Positions 49,629-57,147 of a stretch of 64,000 bases of DNA are shown here, piece after piece (within the stretch, counting starts at the first letter, position 1; the number at the start of each line of letters is the position of its first letter). Source of the DNA: Streptomyces spinoverrucosus. Its GTDB lineage: Bacteria > Actinomycetota > Actinomycetes > Streptomycetales > Streptomycetaceae. Location of the stretch: positions 2,790,001 to 2,854,000 of the forward strand of contig NZ_JADPZX010000001.1 of NCBI RefSeq assembly GCF_015712165.1. Direction: 5' to 3'. The position numbers and the translations under genes were made by a program. Under the pieces are notes generated by a model. The model was not told the origin of the DNA. It was given only the letters and a program-made list of their open reading frames with translations, and made no database searches.

Positions 49629-52169
49629 GTGTCCTACGGCGCGCCCCTACGGCGGCCGACGTCCCCGGCACGGTCCGACACGACCCCCGCGCTCGCCTCG
49701 TACCGCGCACACAGAAGAGGCAGCACCCTGACTACGACGTTCCGACAGCTCGGGATCCTCCCCGAGACCGCCGAGGCCCTGGAGGCCGTCGGCATCGTCA
49801 CCCCGTTCCCCATCCAGGAGATGACCCTCCCCGTCGCCCTCTCCGGCACGGACGTCATCGGCCAGGCCAAGACCGGCACCGGCAAGACGCTGGGCTTCGG
49901 CCTTCCGCTCCTTGAGCGCGTCACCGTTCCCGTCGACGTCGAGGCCGGGCGCGCCGAGCCCGAGGCCCTCACCGACGCCCCGCAGGCCCTCGTCGTCGTC
50001 CCGACGCGCGAGCTGTGCACGCAGGTCACCAACGACCTGCTGACCGCGGGCAAGGTGCGCAACGTTCGCGTCACCGCGATCTACGGCGGCCGCGCCTACG
50101 AGCCGCAGGTCGAGGCCCTGAAGAAGGGCGTCGACGTGGTCGTCGGCACCCCGGGCCGACTGCTGGACCTGGCCGGCCAGAAGAAGCTCAACCTCAACCA
50201 CGTCAAGTGCCTGGTTCTCGACGAGGCCGACGAGATGCTCGACCTGGGCTTCCTGCCCGACGTCGAGAAGATCATCAACATGCTTCCGGTGCGCCGCCAG
50301 ACGATGCTGTTCTCGGCGACCATGCCGGGCGCGGTCATCGGCCTGGCCCGCCGTTACATGTCTCAGCCCACGCACATCCGCGCCACCGCGCCGGACGACG
50401 AGGGCGTGACGGTCGCGAACATCTCGCAGCACGTCTACCGGGCGCACAACATGGACAAGCCCGAGATGGTCGCCCGCATACTGCAGGCCGAGGGCCGCGG
50501 GCTGGCGATGATCTTCTGCCGGACCAAGCGCACCGCGGCCGACCTCGCCGACCAGCTCAAGCAGCGGGGCTTCGCCTCCGGCGCGGTCCACGGCGACCTC
50601 GGCCAGGGCGCCCGCGAGCAGGCGCTGCGCGCCTTCCGCAACGGCAAGGTGGACGTCCTCGTCTGCACCGACGTCGCCGCGCGCGGCATCGACGTCGAGG
50701 GTGTGACGCACGTCATCAACTACCAGTCGCCGGAGGACGAGAAGACGTACCTGCACCGCATCGGCCGCACGGGCCGCGCGGGTGCGTCCGGTACGGCGAT
50801 CACGCTGGTCGACTGGGACGACATCCCGCGCTGGCAGCTGATCAACAAGGCGCTGGAGCTGGACTTCAACGACCCGCCGGAGACGTACTCCACGTCCCCG
50901 CACCTCTTCGAGGAACTGAGCATCCCCGCGGGCACCAAGGGCATCCTGCCGCGTGCCGAGCGCACGCGCGCGGGGCTCGACGCGGAGGAGCTGGAGGACC
51001 TGGGCGAGCCGGGCGGCCGCGGTGGGCGCGGTCGCGGTGGCCGGGGCGGCCGGGACGAGTCCCGCTCCGCCGACCGTGAGCGTTCGTCCCATGCGCCGAG
51101 GCGCCGCCGCCGTACGCGCGGTGGTGCGCCGCTGGACGCGACGGAGACGCCGGAGGCCACGACCGCCGAGGCGACCACGGAGGAGGCCGCCGCGCCGCGC
51201 ACCCTGCGCCGCCGACGCCGCACCCGTGCCGGCGCCCCGGCGGCTGAGGCGACGGCCACGGCGGCGGTCGAGTCGCCCGTGACCGAGGGCGCGGAGACCG
51301 CGGTGACGACGGCCGAGGGCGCCGCCGCTGTGGAGGCCCCGGAGACGCCGGCGAAGCCGCGCCGCCGCCGGACGCGCAAGTCGGCGGAGGCACAGCCGGT
51401 TGAGGCCGTGGAGGCTCCGCAGGTCGCCGAGATCGCCCCGGCAGCCGAGGCAGCGGTCGACACCGCCGAGGCCGTGGAGACCAAGCCGAAACGCACCCGC
51501 ACCCGCAAGACGGCAACCGCCGCGCCGGAGGCGGCGGTCGACACCGCCGAGGCCACCGAGGCCAAGCCGAAGCGCACCCGCAAGACGGCTGCCACGGCCG
51601 AGGAGACCGAGGCCAAGCCCAAGCGGACCCGGAAGACGGCAGCCGCCGCGCCCGAGGCGGTGGTCGACACCGCCGAAGGCGCCGAGGCCAAGCCCAAGCG
51701 CACCCGCAAGGCGACCGCCGCCACCGCCGAGGACGCCGACGCCAAGCCCAAGCGCATCCGCAAGGCAGCAACCGCACCGGCCGAGGCCGCGGTCGACACC
51801 GCCGAAGGCGCCGAGGCCAAGCCCAAGCGCACCCGCAAGGCGACGGCCGCCACCTCCGACGACGCCGAGGCGAAGCCCAAGCGCACCCGGAAGACGGCAG
51901 CCGCCGCGCCCGAGGCGGCGGTCGACACCGCCGAAGGCGCCGAGGCCAAGCCCAAGCGCACCCGCACCCGCAAGACGGCCACCGCCACCCCCGAAGCGGC
52001 CGCCGACACCGCGGAGGCCAAGCCGAAGGCACGCCGCACCCGCAAGGCGACCGCCCCGGCCCCGGAGGCGACCGCCGAGATCCCGGCGCAGGCCACGCAG
52101 GAGCCGGAGCCCAAGCCGCGCCGCCGCACCCGCAAGGCCACGGCCGCCGTGGAGGCAGCGGAGAGCTGA
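49629..52169 (+). CDS. DEAD-box RNA helicase with long repetitive basic/acidic tail
   Basis: This 846-residue protein has an RhlE-type core (about residues 35-430): Q motif FPIQEMTLP, AKTGTGKTLGFGLPLLE, VLDEADEMLDLGF, LFSATMPGAV, MIFCRTKRTAADLADQL and HRIGRTGRAGASG. The last ~380 residues are an Arg/Gly patch, then about ten degenerate copies of (T)AEGAEAKPKRTRKATA, alternating acid and PKRTRK. That tail should bind RNA. GTG 49629 is used; a CTG at 49728 just before TTTFRQLG has GAAGAGG 7 nt upstream and is a strong rival, since homologues begin there. Acts in mRNA turnover or ribosome assembly. Corresponds to Rv3211. Confidence 0.9.
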   Translation: MSYGAPLRRPTSPARSDTTPALASYRAHRRGSTLTTTFRQLGILPETAEALEAVGIVTPFPIQEMTLPVALSGTDVIGQAKTGTGKTLGFGLPLLERVTVPVDVEAGRAEPEALTDAPQALVVVPTRELCTQVTNDLLTAGKVRNVRVTAIYGGRAYEPQVEALKKGVDVVVGTPGRLLDLAGQKKLNLNHVKCLVLDEADEMLDLGFLPDVEKIINMLPVRRQTMLFSATMPGAVIGLARRYMSQPTHIRATAPDDEGVTVANISQHVYRAHNMDKPEMVARILQAEGRGLAMIFCRTKRTAADLADQLKQRGFASGAVHGDLGQGAREQALRAFRNGKVDVLVCTDVAARGIDVEGVTHVINYQSPEDEKTYLHRIGRTGRAGASGTAITLVDWDDIPRWQLINKALELDFNDPPETYSTSPHLFEELSIPAGTKGILPRAERTRAGLDAEELEDLGEPGGRGGRGRGGRGGRDESRSADRERSSHAPRRRRRTRGGAPLDATETPEATTAEATTEEAAAPRTLRRRRRTRAGAPAAEATATAAVESPVTEGAETAVTTAEGAAAVEAPETPAKPRRRRTRKSAEAQPVEAVEAPQVAEIAPAAEAAVDTAEAVETKPKRTRTRKTATAAPEAAVDTAEATEAKPKRTRKTAATAEETEAKPKRTRKTAAAAPEAVVDTAEGAEAKPKRTRKATAATAEDADAKPKRIRKAATAPAEAAVDTAEGAEAKPKRTRKATAATSDDAEAKPKRTRKTAAAAPEAAVDTAEGAEAKPKRTRTRKTATATPEAAADTAEAKPKARRTRKATAPAPEATAEIPAQATQEPEPKPRRRTRKATAAVEAAES
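51480..52160 (+). repeat. Degenerate PKRTRK repeats of the helicase tail
   Basis: Around ten in-frame copies of a block encoding (D)TAEGAEAKPKRTRK(T/A)A, spaced about 24-27 residues in the later copies. Third-base differences show they are diverged, not freshly copied. KPKRTRK resembles an AT-hook-like or RNA-binding basic patch. Confidence 0.8.
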
Positions 52170-52183
52170 CATACCGCCACCCG

Positions 52184-52217
52184 ACGGCCCGGCCCACCTC
52201 ACGTGGGACCGGGCCGT
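52184..52217 (+). terminator. Terminator after the DEAD-box helicase
   Basis: ACGGCCCGGCCCAC (52184-52197) pairs with GTGGGACCGGGCCGT (52203-52217), one bulged base. It lies 15 nt past the helicase stop. Confidence 0.75.
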
Positions 52218-52254
52218 CGGCGTTCCCGCACGGGACGAAGGGCCGCGGACGCCC

Positions 52255-52380
52255 CCAATGCAACGCCGCCAGTACAACGCCCCCAACGCCACGCCTCCCA
52301 ACGCAACGCCCCCAATGAACGCCCCCTCGCAAAATGCAACGCCCCAACGCAACGAGCCCCACCCCGTTCCCCTCCCCGCC
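52255..52380. repeat. C/A-rich imperfect repeat (AACGCC-type)
   Basis: The 125 bp before the hydrolase gene are built from short imperfect copies of CAACGCCCCCAA / CAACGCAACG on the plus strand. G is almost absent, unlike surrounding DNA. Outside genes, it may be a slippage product or an unstructured leader. Confidence 0.6.
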
Positions 52381-52415
52381 CTCCCCCATACACGCCCACC
52401 CGCTACCCTCACCCC

Positions 52416-53291
52416 GTGACCACGCCCGCCACTCACACCCCGCCCCCCGGCGCCCGCGCCTACCCCCTCCGCACCCCGCGCGGTGACTTCGCGGTCGTGG
52501 ACGTACCGGTCGCCCCCGGCGTCGAACCGCGCGGTACTGCCCTGCTGGTCCCCGGTTTCACGGGCAGCAAGGAGGACTTCCGCCTGATGCAGGGGCCGCT
52601 CGCGGCGCGCGGCTACCGGACGGTGGCCGTGGACGGGCGGGGACAGTTCGAGTCGGACGGGCCGGCGGACGACGAAACGGCCTACGCCCAGCCGGAGTTG
52701 GCCCGGGACGTACTCGCACAGGCCGATGCCCTGGGCGCGGAGCTGCACCTCCTCGGGCACTCCCTGGGCGGCCAGATCGCCCGCGCCGCGGTCCTGCTGG
52801 ACCACTCCCCCTTCGTCTCACTCACCCTCATGTCGTCCGGTCCGGCGCAGATCTCGGTCTCCCAGCAGCAGCGTGTGAAGCTGCTGCGGGACGCGCTCGC
52901 CGTGATGACGTTGGCCGAGGTCTGGGAGGTGATCCAGACGATGGGCGCCCCGGAGGAGGTCGGCGGCCCGGCGCGCGGCATCGGCGGCCCCGAACTCCTG
53001 CGCCGCCGCTGGCTCGGCAACAAGCCCGCCCAACTCATCGCCACCGGCCGCCAGTTGTCCACCGAGCCGGACCGCGTCGCCGAACTCGCCGCCGTACCGC
53101 TGCCGTTCCACGTCTTGTCGGGCGTGCGGGACGACACCTGGCCGCTGCCGCTCCTGGACGACATGGCCGTACGGCTGCACGCGCACCGCACGGTCGTCGA
53201 GGACGCCGAACACTCGCCGAACGCGGACCAGCCCCTGCCGACGGCCCGCGCGATCGCGGACTTCTGGGACACGGTGTCCTCGACGAGCTAG
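52416..53291 (+). CDS. Alpha/beta hydrolase
   Basis: This 291-residue hydrolase has LLVPGFTGSKEDF (oxyanion region), HLLGHSLGGQ (Ser116) and GVRDDTWPLPLL (acid); the His is in EDAEHSPNADQP. GTG 52416 is used. It is soluble, with no signal peptide. Its stop overlaps the stop of the convergent NYN gene by 4 nt (53288-53291, CTAG). Substrate cannot be told; related enzymes hydrolyse esters or act as thioesterases. Confidence 0.88.
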   Translation: MTTPATHTPPPGARAYPLRTPRGDFAVVDVPVAPGVEPRGTALLVPGFTGSKEDFRLMQGPLAARGYRTVAVDGRGQFESDGPADDETAYAQPELARDVLAQADALGAELHLLGHSLGGQIARAAVLLDHSPFVSLTLMSSGPAQISVSQQQRVKLLRDALAVMTLAEVWEVIQTMGAPEEVGGPARGIGGPELLRRRWLGNKPAQLIATGRQLSTEPDRVAELAAVPLPFHVLSGVRDDTWPLPLLDDMAVRLHAHRTVVEDAEHSPNADQPLPTARAIADFWDTVSSTS

Positions 53292-54187
53292 TACTGCGTC
53301 TGCAGGTGCTCCCAGAACCCGTCCCGCAGCGCCCGGCGCAGATCCGCCTGCCCCCGCAGCGAGTACTGCAGCAGCCCCTCGGCCTCCACCAGCAGGTCCT
53401 GGTCCACCGAGCCGGGCAGATAGGGATGTCCGGGCAGCAGCTCCACCAGCGACTCCCGACCCCGCGCCGCCAGCCACTTCGCCGCGATCTGCGCGCCGAC
53501 GAAGCGGACGTCCTCGCGGGCGGGCCGGGCGGCGGCAGCGGCGGGCTCGTAGGCGGCGGCCGTGCGCCGGGAGACGTACGGCTTGAAGAAGTCGAGGTCG
53601 AGGGTGCGCTGGCTGTCGACCTCCCACAGCAGCGGCTCGGCCTGGTTGCGGCCCTCGGGTGCCTCGATGCCCCACAGGTGCACCCGCGCCCCGTACCCCT
53701 GCGCCGCCTCGACCGCCGAGACCAGGTCCTCGTCGCCGCCGAGCAGGGCCGCGTCGCTGATGGCGCGGTGCCGGGCGAGGGACTCCAGGTCGGTGCGGAT
53801 CAGTGAGTCGACGCCCTTCTGCTGGTTGTTGGCGTTGAGGTTGCCCAGGCGGACCTTGACGTCGGGCAGTTCGGCGATGGACTGCTGCTCGGTGGTGTGG
53901 ATACGGCGCCGGGCGCCGTCGTACCAGTAGACCCGCAACAGCCTGCTGTCCGCGAAGATCTGGCGGGCCTTGTCGATGAGCGCCTCGATCAGCCCCTCGG
54001 CGTCGAGGTCGAAGGCGCGCCGGTCCTCGGTCCCGGCGACCAACCGGCCCGCGGCCGCGTAGAGATACCCCGCGTCGACGAAGATGGCATGGGTCGAGGG
54101 TGTCTTCGCCACCTCGGCGAGCATGCGCTGCAGCAGCTCGTTCGTGCGGTCGATGCGGGCGGTCAGGGCCGCGAGGTCGTCGTTCAT
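53288..54187 (-). CDS. NYN/PIN-like RNase-fold protein
   Basis: This 299-residue protein has a NYN (PIN-like) nuclease domain from about residue 33. Acidic residues are seen in HAIFVDAGYLYAAAG, KGVDSLIRTDLESLA, and DAALLGGDEDLVSAV with GARVHLWG. These D residues would bind the metal for RNA cleavage. The C-terminus (about 210-299) is a helical domain with LVEAEGLLQYSLRGQ. ATG 54187 is chosen although AGAGG is close to it. It ends overlapping the convergent hydrolase gene. RNA target unknown. Confidence 0.85.
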   Translation of the reverse strand: MNDDLAALTARIDRTNELLQRMLAEVAKTPSTHAIFVDAGYLYAAAGRLVAGTEDRRAFDLDAEGLIEALIDKARQIFADSRLLRVYWYDGARRRIHTTEQQSIAELPDVKVRLGNLNANNQQKGVDSLIRTDLESLARHRAISDAALLGGDEDLVSAVEAAQGYGARVHLWGIEAPEGRNQAEPLLWEVDSQRTLDLDFFKPYVSRRTAAAYEPAAAAARPAREDVRFVGAQIAAKWLAARGRESLVELLPGHPYLPGSVDQDLLVEAEGLLQYSLRGQADLRRALRDGFWEHLQTQY

Positions 54188-54297
54188 CACCTCTATTGTC
54201 CCGTCGGTCACGCTGCGAACACAACCGGTCCCGGTTAGTCTCAGTACAGCGGCTTACCGGTCAGTAATTAGACGTTCGAAAAATTTCCTTAGCGTAG

Positions 54298-54323
54298 GGA
54301 ATGTTTGTAACAAGCAGGCCGTT
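54298..54323 (+). promoter_or_regulatory. Sigma-R-like promoter of the 50-aa protein
   Basis: GGAAT (54298-54302, preceded by G), 18 nt, then GTT (54321-54323). The expected start lies ~80 nt upstream of ATG 54410. The DNA around it is unusually AT-rich for this window (GAAAAATTTCC at 54279-54289). Confidence 0.62.
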
Positions 54324-54409
54324 GCATACGTATGGAACCGGAGGCACCCCCGCCTTTCGGCCATCCCAGTAGTTCTCCTCAGGAGGATGACCAGACGAAG
54401 GGAGAAGCC

Positions 54410-54562
54410 ATGCGCTTCGAAATCATGCGACTCGACGACGTGGACGGCACGCCCGTGGACACGACCGTCGTGGACGCCGCCTCCGTCAACCGGATCGTTC
54501 AGCAGGCCGCAGCCATCGGGCAGCGACTCTGGATCCGCCCGGCCGAGACCACGGCCTCATAA
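54410..54562 (+). CDS. Conserved-looking small protein (50 aa)
   Basis: This 50-residue protein reads MRFEIMRLDDVDGTPVDT, with INN-type helix DAASVNRIVQQAAAIG and ending RLWIRPAETTAS. Start ATG 54410 has GGGAGAAG 4-9 nt upstream. It has its own promoter, of sigma-R type, and a perfect 15-bp terminator, so it is a single-gene unit. A small beta-alpha-beta fold is plausible. No family is recognised; independent regulation suggests a stress role, which is inference. Confidence 0.78.
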   Translation: MRFEIMRLDDVDGTPVDTTVVDAASVNRIVQQAAAIGQRLWIRPAETTAS

Positions 54563-54584
54563 CGCGGATCCGCCATCGAAGCTT

Positions 54585-54619
54585 CAGGGCCCCGTACGGA
54601 CACACCGTACGGGGCCCTG
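54585..54619. terminator. Perfect 15-bp terminator
   Basis: CAGGGCCCCGTACGG (54585-54599), loop ACACA, CCGTACGGGGCCCTG (54605-54619). It lies between the 50-aa protein and the convergent marC-like gene and can serve both. Confidence 0.9.
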
Positions 54620-54635
54620 CTGTGTACGAACGCGT

Positions 54636-55241
54636 TCAGCTCCCCTGGATCACCTGCGTGACCCCGTTGATGATCTGCTGCACGGCGATCGCGGACAGCA
54701 TCATGCCCGCGAGCCGGGTCACCAGGACCACGCCGCCGTCCTTGATGACCCGGATGATCAGCAGCGAGTACCGCATGACCAGCCACAGCACCACATGAAT
54801 GGCGAGGATCGCGGCCCACACCGACACCTGGAGGCCGACACTGTCCGCCTTCTGCACGGCGAGGATGACCGACACGATCGCACCCGGTCCGGCCAGCAGC
54901 GGCATGCCGAGCGGTACGAGGGCGACGTTGACGTCCTTGGTCTGCTTGGGCTCGTCGGTCTTGCCGGTGAGCAGGTCGAGCGCGATCAGCAGAAGCAGCA
55001 GCCCGCCGGCGATCATCAGCGCCGGAACGGAGACATGCAGGTAGTTGAGGATCTGGTGCCCCAGCACCCCGAACACGGTGATCACGCCACCGGCGACGCA
55101 GACGGCCTGGAAGGCCATCCGCCGCTGCACCTTGGCGGGCCGCCCGGAGGTCAGGGCGAGGAAGATCGGGGTGATCCCGGGGGGATCCATGATGACGAAA
55201 AGGGTGAGGAAGAGGGAGCCGAAGACGGCGAGGTCGAACAT
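54636..55241 (-). CDS. MarC family inner-membrane protein
   Basis: This 201-residue protein has six hydrophobic segments: FGSLFLTLFVIMDPPG, AVCVAGGVITVFGVLG, LMIAGGLLLLLIALDLL, LLAGPGAIVSVILAV, WAAILAIHVVLWLV and LAGMMLSAIAVQQIING. DPPG near residue 19 and the GPGA loop are the MarC/YchE signatures. Despite the family name, no multidrug function is established; some members are proposed to be amino acid or metabolite transporters. Start ATG 55241. The PHP gene lies 56 bp upstream on the same strand. Confidence 0.93.
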   Translation of the reverse strand: MFDLAVFGSLFLTLFVIMDPPGITPIFLALTSGRPAKVQRRMAFQAVCVAGGVITVFGVLGHQILNYLHVSVPALMIAGGLLLLLIALDLLTGKTDEPKQTKDVNVALVPLGMPLLAGPGAIVSVILAVQKADSVGLQVSVWAAILAIHVVLWLVMRYSLLIIRVIKDGGVVLVTRLAGMMLSAIAVQQIINGVTQVIQGS

Positions 55242-55297
55242 GACGGAGCTACAGGCCTTGCGATGAGATGACGGACGTGAGCGTGCGGGTCGTGCGC

Positions 55298-56155
55298 TCA
55301 GGCTCCGCCGGTCCCCGGCACCGGGAACGCGCCCGTCGCCCGCCGGGTGATCTCCCCGTACACCTCGGGGTCGGTCGTGTACTCGCCGAGCGCGACCGTT
55401 TTGCGGCTGCCGTGGTAGTCGCTGGACCCGGTGACCAGCAGCCCCAGCTCCTTGGCCAGCCCGCGCAGCCGCGCCCTGGTGTCCGGGTCGTGGTCCATGT
55501 GGTCGACCTCGAGGCCGTCGAGTCCGGCGGCGGCCATCTCGACGATCGCCGACTCCGGCACCGTACGTCCGCGCTTGGCGGCCCCCGGATGCGCGAACAC
55601 GGCGACGCCGCCCGCGCCCTTGATCAGCCGGATCGCCTCGAACGGGTCGGTCTCGTGCTTCTCCACGTACGCCCGCCCGCCGTCGGCCAGCCAGTCCGGC
55701 GTGAAGGCATCGCCGACGCTCGGTACGACGCCCAGCTCGACCAGCGCGGAGGCCACGTGCGGCCGCCCGACGGACCCGTCGCCGGCGATCCGCAGGACCT
55801 GCTCCCAGGTGACCGGTACGCCCAGCGCGTTCAGCTTGGCGATCATCCCCTTGGCCCGCGGCACCCGGTCGTCGCGCACCAGCTCCCGCTCGGCGAGCAG
55901 CGCGGGCTCCTCGGCGTCGAAGAGGTAGGCCAGCATGTGCATGCTGATCCCGTCGATACGACAGGACAGCTCGGCGCCGGTGACCAGAGTGAGCCCCTCG
56001 GGCAGCGCCTCGATGGCCTCGGCGTAGCCCCGGCTGGTGTCGTGATCGGTGAGGCCGATGACGTCCAGCCCGGCAGCGGCGGCGTTCCGCACCAGCTCAG
56101 CCGGCGTGTCCGTCCCGTCGGAGGCGGTGGAGTGGGTGTGCAGATCTATTCGCAC
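55298..56155 (-). CDS. PHP-domain phosphoesterase (TrpH/RNase AM-like)
   Basis: This 285-residue enzyme carries the PHP metal motifs: DLHTHSTASDG (motif 1), GLTDHDTSRG (2), TGAELSC, GRPHVASALV (3), VFAHPGA and SSDYHGS (4). Relatives hydrolyse 3',5'-bisphosphorylated nucleotides or act as 5'-3' exoribonucleases on short RNA, using three metal ions. Start GTG 56155. It probably shares a transcript with the marC-like gene downstream. Confidence 0.92.
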   Translation of the reverse strand: MRIDLHTHSTASDGTDTPAELVRNAAAAGLDVIGLTDHDTSRGYAEAIEALPEGLTLVTGAELSCRIDGISMHMLAYLFDAEEPALLAERELVRDDRVPRAKGMIAKLNALGVPVTWEQVLRIAGDGSVGRPHVASALVELGVVPSVGDAFTPDWLADGGRAYVEKHETDPFEAIRLIKGAGGVAVFAHPGAAKRGRTVPESAIVEMAAAGLDGLEVDHMDHDPDTRARLRGLAKELGLLVTGSSDYHGSRKTVALGEYTTDPEVYGEITRRATGAFPVPGTGGA

Positions 56156-56279
56156 GACGCTGACTCCAGGCGGGACGGGACGGAGGGGACGGCCTCAAGG
56201 ATAGCGGGTGAACCCGCGGCCCCTTGTCACAGACGAAAGGGGCCTGCACCCCCTACAGGGGCGAGGGGCAACGCCGCTC

Positions 56280-56320
56280 GGGGGCGCGGGGAACTGCGCG
56301 ACCAGCCCCCGCAACCCGCA
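56280..56320. repeat. Streptomyces interspersed intergenic repeat, copy 2
   Basis: GGGGGCGCGGGGAACTGCGC then GACCAGCCCCCGCAACCCGCA matches copy 1 at 8707-8749, with GAACTGCGCGACCAGCC shared exactly. It lies in the gap between DUF6758 and PHP genes. Confidence 0.7.
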
Positions 56321-56342
56321 CCCACTCACCGGAGTGCTACCA

Positions 56343-56984
56343 CTACGGCTGCAGCAAGCGCGGCGACAGCGCCCCGCACGGCACCAACTCCACCTCCGCC
56401 CCCGCATCCCGAACATCCGTCAGCACCAGCTCGTCGTACATCAACAACCCGGACTGCTCGGGCCACACCACCGCCCACAGCCACAGCCCCATGGCCTCCC
56501 CGGCGAACACCGCCCGGTCGGTCGGCGATCCGGAGACAAGCCACAGCGGCGTGGGCCGCCCGGCGGCCAGGACCTTCACCTGGGGTGGCTTCTCGACGTT
56601 CATGTACGGCCCCGGATCCGGCCCGTCGATGCCCGCGTAGCGCGCGCCGAGGCCGACGCCGAGTTCCTCGGCGACCAGGACCAGTTCACCTATACCGCCG
56701 AGCGGCCCGGGCCCCGAGCAGGCCACCGCGGTGGCCCGGCCACCGCTGCGATCGTCACCGGCACAGGCCACTCCCGTGAACAGCCAGCCGACCGGCAGGG
56801 GCCACGGCATCCACACCGGTACCTGCGTGCGAGCCACCACGACGCTGAGGGCCTCGACGCTGGGTGGGATCACGGGCTGCAGCGGATGCACGGTGCCGTG
56901 CACATCGCACTGCCAGGAATCGGCGAAGAGTCCGGGAGCCCTGACCCGGCCACCACACTTCGGGCAACTGGGTTCGCCCCTCAT
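56343..56984 (-). CDS. DUF6758 family protein
   Basis: This 213-residue protein has an N-terminal zinc ribbon-like part (EPSCPKCGGRVRAPG with WQCDVHG) and a following domain with PVWMPWPLPVGWLFTGVACAG and GLWLWAVVWPEQSG, rich in Trp. ATG 56984 is used. It is widespread in Streptomyces (DUF6758) but of unknown function. It reads away from the MFS gene across an AT-rich divergent promoter. Confidence 0.85.
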   Translation of the reverse strand: MRGEPSCPKCGGRVRAPGLFADSWQCDVHGTVHPLQPVIPPSVEALSVVVARTQVPVWMPWPLPVGWLFTGVACAGDDRSGGRATAVACSGPGPLGGIGELVLVAEELGVGLGARYAGIDGPDPGPYMNVEKPPQVKVLAAGRPTPLWLVSGSPTDRAVFAGEAMGLWLWAVVWPEQSGLLMYDELVLTDVRDAGAEVELVPCGALSPRLLQP

Positions 56985-57060
56985 AGGGCCCCACGGTCCT
57001 ACCCCTGCTGCGCCACGTCAAGGACGATCACCCGTCCGGGCGGAACCCGTATCGCAAACC

Positions 57061-57102
57061 ATTAGATGTAGTTTGCATTAATTAGCAAGTCTAATTTATT
57101 GT
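57061..57102 (+). promoter_or_regulatory. AT-rich promoter/operator of the MFS gene
   Basis: ATTAGA (57061-57066) and TCTAAT (57090-57095) flank an inner dyad TTGC-ATTAATTA-GCAA (57073-57088). This is a nested inverted repeat of MarR or TetR type. -35-like TTGCAT (57073-57078) and -10-like TATTGT (57097-57102) fit with an 18-nt spacer, so a bound repressor would block it. The regulator is not adjacent. Confidence 0.6.
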
Positions 57103-57147
57103 GTGTATGCGCCAACCATTTCCACCGTCAGCAAGGGAGCCCCACGC

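Noticed and set aside
49647..52805. 1052-codon open frame on the minus strand
   Set aside because: It is antisense to the DEAD-box helicase and its repetitive tail; the apparent repeats mirror the coding repeats.
54629..54638. SOS-like GAACGCGTTC palindrome
   Set aside because: The LexA site of actinobacteria has a 4-nt centre (GAAC-N4-GTTC); this has 2 and lies downstream of a gene.
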